Shown here: piece by piece, positions 6,434 to 10,391 of the stretch
How positions within the stretch are numbered: position 1 is the first letter of the stretch
Layout of the letters: each line of letters opens with the position of its first letter
Assembly: GCA_947373075.1 (NCBI GenBank)
Contig: CANBWF010000041.1
Coordinates: forward strand, 1-10,391
Origin: Actinomycetota bacterium
Lineage (GTDB): Bacteria > Actinomycetota > Actinomycetes > S36-B12 > UBA5976
Direction: 5' to 3'
Length of the DNA stretch: 10,391 nucleotides
Made by a program: the position numbers and the translations under genes
Notes under the pieces: generated by a model
Databases searched by the model: none
Seen by the model: only the letters and a program-made list of their open reading frames with translations
Told to the model about the DNA's origin: nothing

Positions 6434-7624
6434 ATGTCGTTGCCACCGTTGGTACAACCTGCTGCAGAGCTAAGTGTTGATGAAGTTCGTCGCTATAGCC
6501 GACACATCATCATTCCTGATGTTGGCATGGATGGGCAGAAGCGCCTTAAGAATGCTCGAGTTTTGTGCATTGGTGCCGGTGGTCTTGGTAGCCCTGCTCT
6601 CATGTACCTTGCTGCTGCAGGTGTTGGCACGATTGGCATTGTTGAATTCGATGTTGTAGACGAATCAAACTTGCAACGCCAAATCATTCATGGCCATAGC
6701 GACATTGGTCGACCTAAAGCGCAAAGCGCGGCAGATAGCGTGCGCGAAATCAATCCTTATGTTCAGGTAAACATTCACGAACTGCGACTTGATTCCACAA
6801 ATGTGATGGATCTATTTAGCCAGTACGACTTGATTGTTGATGGCACTGACAACTTTGCTACTCGCTATTTAGTTAACGATGCATGTGTGTTGTTGAACAA
6901 GCCTTATGTTTGGGGATCTATTTACCGCTTCGATGGTCAGGCAAGTGTGTTCTGGTCGGAACACGGGCCTTGCTATCGCTGCCTCTACCCAGAGCCACCA
7001 CCTCCAGGCATGGTTCCTTCTTGTGCTGAAGGTGGCGTACTTGGTGTGCTTTGTGCAGCTATTGGTTCTATCCAAGTTAACGAAGCAATCAAAGTTTTAG
7101 CTGGAATCGGTGAACCACTCGTTGGCTCATTGATGGTTTATGACGCACTTGAAATGACGTATCGCAAAATCAAGATTCGCAAAGATCCTGATTGTGCAAT
7201 CTGTGGCACGAATCCAACTGTTACTGAATTGATTGACTATGAAGCATTCTGTGGGGCTGTATCTGACGAGGCTGCTGCCGCTGTTGTTGACTCCACAATT
7301 AATGTGAAGCAACTTTCTCAGATGCTTGATGAACGCGAACGTGGCGAACGCGATTTTGTTTTGATCGATGTGCGCGAACCAAACGAATTTGAAATCGTCA
7401 GCATCCCAGGATCAGTTCTGATTCCAAAGAACGAATTCTTGATGGGCAATGCATTAGCTGGTTTGCCGCAAGACAAGCAAGTTGTTTTGCACTGTAAAGT
7501 TGGCGGCCGTTCGGCTGAAGTTTTAGCAGTGGTCAAAGGCGCTGGGTTTGCTGATGCAATTCACGTTGGTGGCGGAGTTATCGCTTGGGTTAATCAAATC
7601 GAGCCAGAAAAACCGACTTACTAG
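6434..7624 (+). CDS. moeZ: MoeZ: sulfur-carrier adenylyltransferase/sulfurtransferase (MoeB-rhodanese)
   Basis: A 396-residue fusion of an E1-like adenylyltransferase with a C-terminal rhodanese domain. It activates the C-terminal glycine of ubiquitin-like sulfur carriers (MoaD, ThiS or CysO type) with ATP and converts it to a thiocarboxylate for molybdopterin, thiamine or cysteine synthesis. The nucleotide loop GAGGLGSP is at 47-54, followed by D73, D76, N79 and R82 in the FDVVDESNLQRQ block. The structural zinc is held by C180/C183 (CYRC) and C254/C257 (CAIC). PSCAEGG at 195-201 carries the conserved C197. The rhodanese domain covers about 290-390, with active loop CKVGGRS and persulfide cysteine C354. 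All catalytic residues are present. The start is supported by AAGGGAG 5 nt upstream. It is a single-gene unit controlled from the 145-bp divergent region and abuts the next, convergent gene. Confidence 0.96.
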   Translation: MSLPPLVQPAAELSVDEVRRYSRHIIIPDVGMDGQKRLKNARVLCIGAGGLGSPALMYLAAAGVGTIGIVEFDVVDESNLQRQIIHGHSDIGRPKAQSAADSVREINPYVQVNIHELRLDSTNVMDLFSQYDLIVDGTDNFATRYLVNDACVLLNKPYVWGSIYRFDGQASVFWSEHGPCYRCLYPEPPPPGMVPSCAEGGVLGVLCAAIGSIQVNEAIKVLAGIGEPLVGSLMVYDALEMTYRKIKIRKDPDCAICGTNPTVTELIDYEAFCGAVSDEAAAAVVDSTINVKQLSQMLDERERGERDFVLIDVREPNEFEIVSIPGSVLIPKNEFLMGNALAGLPQDKQVVLHCKVGGRSAEVLAVVKGAGFADAIHVGGGVIAWVNQIEPEKPTY

Positions 7625-10000
7625 TTAAAGGTCGCCAGATTTTTGTAAGCGACCAAAAGCAATCCAGCCTGGAATCGTCGGTAGCCAGAAAGTCCCTAAT
7701 CGGAATAGCAGCGTTGCCGAAACAGCAATCTCGCCTTGAATCCCAGTGGCGGTTAAACCAGCAGCCAAAGCTGCTTCAACTGCGCCCAAGCCACCTGGTG
7801 TCGGAGCTGCTTGCGCAACAACGCTACTGCCCAAATAAACGAGTGCGATTCCAGCAATCGATGCATGTGGGGTGAACGCAAGAACGCAGGAATACAAACA
7901 TAAGCAGTAACACAAATTCAGCATCAGCACACCGCCGATGCCTTGGCTAAGTTTGCGTGGCTGATTAATAAGTGCAGCAAGACGTGGAATCACTTGCTCA
8001 ATAATTGGCCGCACTCGACCAATTAGAAGTTTGCGTACAGAAGTGAAACTCAAGGCAATTGAAATCGCCATCGCTAAAACTCCAACGATAAACACTGCTG
8101 TTCTTGGTGGGGCAAACGATAAGTCGTTGGCAGTTCCAGCGGCAATTGCAGCAATGAGTAGCAAAGTTATGTGGCTAAAGAACGCTAATACTTGAGCAAC
8201 AGCAACACTCGCGCCAGCAAGAGCACTATTGATTCCTTGTTTAGTTAAAAATCGAACATTGACGGCAACTGAGCCAAGTGTTGGTGGAGCAACCAATGTT
8301 GCAAACGATGCCGCCCACTGTGCTTGAAAAGTTTTCCAGAATGATAGTCGCTCGGGAGTTACTCCAGTTAGCGAAAGCGTGGCAGCGACATAAGTCAAAA
8401 CCGATAAACCTAGTGCGATCAATAAGTAAATTGGATTTGCCTGCGCAATTAAATTATTCAGATTTACCTGTGCAAGTTGAGTCAGTAGAAGATAGCCAGC
8501 GATAGTTCCACCGGTGATAGTTAATAGCGTGCGCGGTTTGATGCGCTCGATTTCAATTTGCTCGGTTTCCGCTTCCGGGAAAAGTGTGATGAGTTGTTCG
8601 CGGATTTGGACTAGAAGTTCGTGATGCTCTTTGAGTTCAGTTCGGGTCTCGGTTGAAAATGCGACAAGCTGCAGAGCTGGAAGAGCTTTTGCTAGGTGAG
8701 CGTCGCCAAGAACCATACGACCTGCAGCCATTGCCCGTTCAGGAGAAGCGAGTAATGACAATGTACAAAACATTTCAGCTAAATCGATTCGTAGCAACAC
8801 ATCCGAAGCAGCAATGGCACCGTCTTCAACACCGATCACATAAACCTTGCCGTCGCGGCCAAGCAATAGGTGTTCGTCAGTAAGCGACCGATGCGCAATT
8901 CGAGCTGCTTGTAGGTCGCGCACAATTTCCCAAGCGCCAACTAATTCAGCATCACCAATAGGTTTTGGCAGATTTGCAAACGTGCGCCCTGGTACGTGTT
9001 CAAAAGCAAGAACTGCAGAGTCCGGGCCAACTTCTGCTACTGAAATCAGGTGCGGAGTATTGATGCCAGCTGTTGAGATCGCCCAACTATTTAACGCGGT
9101 TCGTTCGAGTCGGCGACGCATTGAGGTGCCGGCACTGCCGGTTTCGTCACGAAGGCGAATGGAGCGATAGGCAGATGTTGCAAGCCCGCCACCTTCAAGA
9201 TCACGGTCAAGAACAACTAGGTCTAGACGCTCATTATCAACTGTGGTTGCGTCGTATCTACGGCCGGAACTAAGCACTTTGGCTGCACTTAGCAAAGTAA
9301 GTGGGTGGCCGATGCTCGCTAATGTTGCAGCAATTTCATTTCCGGAAGGCCTAGTTGTATCAGTGCCAAGGAAGTAGCGAATTAGCAGGCCAACAGCCCA
9401 GCCGGTTAATACCGAGACGCTTAAACCTGCGACCGTAGCGCCGCCGCTAATGATGTCGCCAAGACCAACCGAGAATAAAACGATCAGGCAGATTATTGGC
9501 CATCTAGGGCGCGACATCATGCGAGAAACTGTGACGAGTGTGGCTAAGCCGCCAAGAAGCACATTAAAAGGTGTTGGCGAGTGCAAGTGACTCGAACCTG
9601 CGAAGGCCGTGATTAAACGAACCGAACCAAGTGTAGATAACGCGTGAGTTGCAACGACAAGTAAGACAATCGTTGCAAGCATTCCAGCAAGTGCTTCGAT
9701 CAACTGTCGGCCACGACGACGCAAGAGCATGTCCACCGAAACAGCAGCCGGGAAAACGATCGCGCCAAACCCACTCACGATTGAGGCGAGCAGTAGTACC
9801 GGTTTTGGCAGGGTGTTCGCGCCTTGTGTGATGTCTTGATCTATTCCACTTGTGGTGCGATGAGCGATATAGGCCAGGAGGCCAACAGCAACGATACTTA
9901 AAGCCACAGTGGCAAAGCGGGCTAAGTCAGCAGGGCGACGCAAACGGCGCTCAAGGACAGCGTCCTCGATAACCAAAGTCTGGCGCGCAGTGCCGGGCAT
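7625..10000 (-). CDS. Three-part membrane protein: N-terminal TM bundle, degenerate kinase-like domain, LPG-synthase-TM (UPF0104) flippase-like domain
   Basis: A 791-residue polytopic protein. Residues about 28-211 hold some six hydrophobic helices. Residues about 230-480 form a soluble domain with a kinase/APH-like pattern: LAFEHVPGRTF (331-341) resembles a hinge, and HRSLTDEHLLL (370-380) aligns with the catalytic loop HRDLxxxNxLL. However, the catalytic Asp is Ser and the Asn is His, and the DFG position reads VIGVEDG, so phosphotransfer is unlikely. Residues about 490-785 are the multi-helix domain found in lysylphosphatidylglycerol synthases and related flippases, with APPTLGSVAVNVRFL (571-585) and the signature PTPGGLGAVEAAL (733-745). 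There is no aminoacyl-transfer domain, so it is not MprF; lipid or glycolipid translocation is inferred. The frame extends 83 codons further upstream, but AAGGAT (10008-10013), 7 nt before the ATG at 10000, and the overlap of the extension with the divergent helicase favour this start. Confidence 0.85.
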   Translation of the reverse strand: MPGTARQTLVIEDAVLERRLRRPADLARFATVALSIVAVGLLAYIAHRTTSGIDQDITQGANTLPKPVLLLASIVSGFGAIVFPAAVSVDMLLRRRGRQLIEALAGMLATIVLLVVATHALSTLGSVRLITAFAGSSHLHSPTPFNVLLGGLATLVTVSRMMSRPRWPIICLIVLFSVGLGDIISGGATVAGLSVSVLTGWAVGLLIRYFLGTDTTRPSGNEIAATLASIGHPLTLLSAAKVLSSGRRYDATTVDNERLDLVVLDRDLEGGGLATSAYRSIRLRDETGSAGTSMRRRLERTALNSWAISTAGINTPHLISVAEVGPDSAVLAFEHVPGRTFANLPKPIGDAELVGAWEIVRDLQAARIAHRSLTDEHLLLGRDGKVYVIGVEDGAIAASDVLLRIDLAEMFCTLSLLASPERAMAAGRMVLGDAHLAKALPALQLVAFSTETRTELKEHHELLVQIREQLITLFPEAETEQIEIERIKPRTLLTITGGTIAGYLLLTQLAQVNLNNLIAQANPIYLLIALGLSVLTYVAATLSLTGVTPERLSFWKTFQAQWAASFATLVAPPTLGSVAVNVRFLTKQGINSALAGASVAVAQVLAFFSHITLLLIAAIAAGTANDLSFAPPRTAVFIVGVLAMAISIALSFTSVRKLLIGRVRPIIEQVIPRLAALINQPRKLSQGIGGVLMLNLCYCLCLYSCVLAFTPHASIAGIALVYLGSSVVAQAAPTPGGLGAVEAALAAGLTATGIQGEIAVSATLLFRLGTFWLPTIPGWIAFGRLQKSGDL
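7630..7654 (-). terminator. Hairpin at the end of the membrane-protein gene, weak terminator candidate
   Basis: GGTCGC at 7630-7635 and GCGACC at 7649-7654 form a perfect 6-bp stem with a 13-nt loop. On the minus strand the stem ends 2 nt before the stop codon and runs into CTTTAAC-type sequence, so only a very short U-run follows. On the plus strand it sits 5 nt after the moeZ stop but is followed by AAAA, not T. Most of it lies in the last codons of the membrane-protein gene. The stem is seen; termination is doubtful because of the large loop and poor U-tract. Confidence 0.25.
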
Positions 10001-10164
10001 CTTTGAAATCCTTAGTGCTAAAAGTTGCTTGCCCTCTAATCTTGCCTTGAAATAGCGTTGATGTGAAAAACAACAAGCACAACTAGCAAATGGTTTTCCT
10101 AAAATGCCAAGAAATTGCCCGATAAAGCCAAAAGTGTCAGTGCTACATGGTGAAATAGTGGGCA
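10001..10164. promoter_or_regulatory. Divergent intergenic region between membrane-protein and UvrD-like genes
   Basis: These 164 bp are AT-richer than the flanking genes and should contain both divergent promoters. The minus-strand gene has a good Shine-Dalgarno, AAGGAT at 10008-10013. The plus-strand gene has no clear Shine-Dalgarno before its ATG at 10165. I could not assign -35/-10 pairs with confidence, and saw no tRNA, riboswitch-like fold or long repeat. The minus frame is open across it but there is no sign of coding there. Confidence 0.6.
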
Positions 10165-10391
10165 ATGACTGAATTAATCCTTGACCGCACAAAAGCTGAT
10201 CCTTACAAGTCCAAACCACTGGACCCACAGCAACTAAAAGTTGTTGCACATCGCAACGGAGCTATGCGGGTGTTAGCCGGCCCGGGCACTGGCAAAACCA
10301 CAACTCTTGTGGAAGCAATGGCCGAGCGTCTGACTGGTTCCGACAAACTAAATCCCGAAAATGTCCTGGGACTAACTTTTGGTCGCCGCGC
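10165..10391 (+). CDS. UvrD/AdnA-like superfamily 1 DNA helicase, N-terminal fragment (3' truncated)
   Basis: The first 75 residues of a superfamily 1 DNA helicase that continues past the window edge. LDPQQLKVVAH (19-29) is the adenine-binding Q motif. GPGTGKTT (39-46) is the Walker A loop. LGLTFGRRA (68-76, the last residue from an incomplete codon) corresponds to motif Ia, usually LTFS/TxxAA in UvrD, PcrA and AdnA. The spacing of these motifs is normal. In actinobacteria a pair of UvrD-like nuclease-helicases (AdnA and AdnB, end resection at double-strand breaks) lies in this neighbourhood near moeZ and DUF3107 homologues, so AdnA is the likeliest identity. The distinguishing C-terminal RecB-like nuclease domain is not visible. 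The ATG is the first in-frame start after stops in the upstream sequence. Confidence 0.88.
   Translation, partial: MTELILDRTKADPYKSKPLDPQQLKVVAHRNGAMRVLAGPGTGKTTTLVEAMAERLTGSDKLNPENVLGLTFGRR

Noticed and set aside
9519..9532. A 14-nt match (ATGCGAGAAACTGT) to the moeZ upstream region at 6387-6400
   Set aside because: It lies within the coding sequence of the membrane protein, does not include the palindrome, and one match of this length in 10 kb on two strands is not very unlikely by chance.
10001..10249. Upstream extension of the large membrane-protein frame by 83 codons
   Set aside because: It overlaps the start of the UvrD-like gene, is rich in scattered Cys and Phe without family resemblance, and a good Shine-Dalgarno precedes the ATG at 10000.
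1..10391. Search by eye for CRISPR arrays, tRNA or rRNA genes, insertion sequences, phage or toxin-antitoxin genes
   Set aside because: No regularly spaced repeats, no terminal inverted repeats, no transposase or integrase motifs and no unexplained gap longer than 164 bp were seen. Gene content is consistent with core chromosome.

Overview
The window looks like the chromosome of a streamlined, moderate-GC actinobacterium. The gene content points there: a MoeZ-type MoeB-rhodanese fusion, a DUF3107 protein close to mycobacterial TB9.4, a pore-less PRC-barrel/MgtE_N/CBS protein beside a DUF1003 protein, and a MiaE_2 ferritin-like gene divergent from a DEAD-box helicase. About half the genes start with GTG, and at least two look leaderless. 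The base composition is clearly lower than in Streptomyces or Mycobacterium, and intergenic DNA is minimal, which suggests a freshwater or marine planktonic lineage such as Nanopelagicales (acI). That placement is inference; no rRNA or other marker is present.

Layout. Positions 1-204 (+) hold the end of a probable tatB. A three-gene minus-strand block covers 201-3107, transcribed mgtE-like, then DUF1003, then mrp. From there every gene boundary changes strand: plsC-like acyltransferase (+, 3172-3873), DEAD-box helicase (-, 3870-5345), MiaE_2 ferritin-like protein (+, 5410-6063), DUF3107 (-, 6064-6288), moeZ (+, 6434-7624), a large membrane protein with a degenerate kinase-like core and a flippase-like C-terminus (-, 7625-10000), and the beginning of a UvrD/AdnA-like helicase (+, from 10165). 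All four convergent junctions either overlap by 4 bp through their stop codons or abut with no gap. The four divergent gaps are 64, 64, 145 and 164 bp and must hold the promoters. No rRNA, tRNA, CRISPR array, insertion sequence or phage gene was seen.

Functions. Most genes are housekeeping: iron-sulfur cluster delivery (Mrp), sulfur-carrier activation (MoeZ), phospholipid acylation (PlsC-like), RNA remodelling (DEAD-box) and DNA repair (UvrD-like). The less understood parts are the MgtE-like sensor module without its channel, the DUF1003 membrane protein next to it, the MiaE_2 protein and the three-part membrane protein. The most notable non-coding feature is in the divergent region between DUF3107 and moeZ: a 16-nt near-perfect direct repeat with 84-bp spacing, one copy running into a 15-nt palindrome that covers a candidate moeZ -10 box. 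I found no defence system, mobile island or clearly new multi-gene system; the unusual features are architectural and regulatory.
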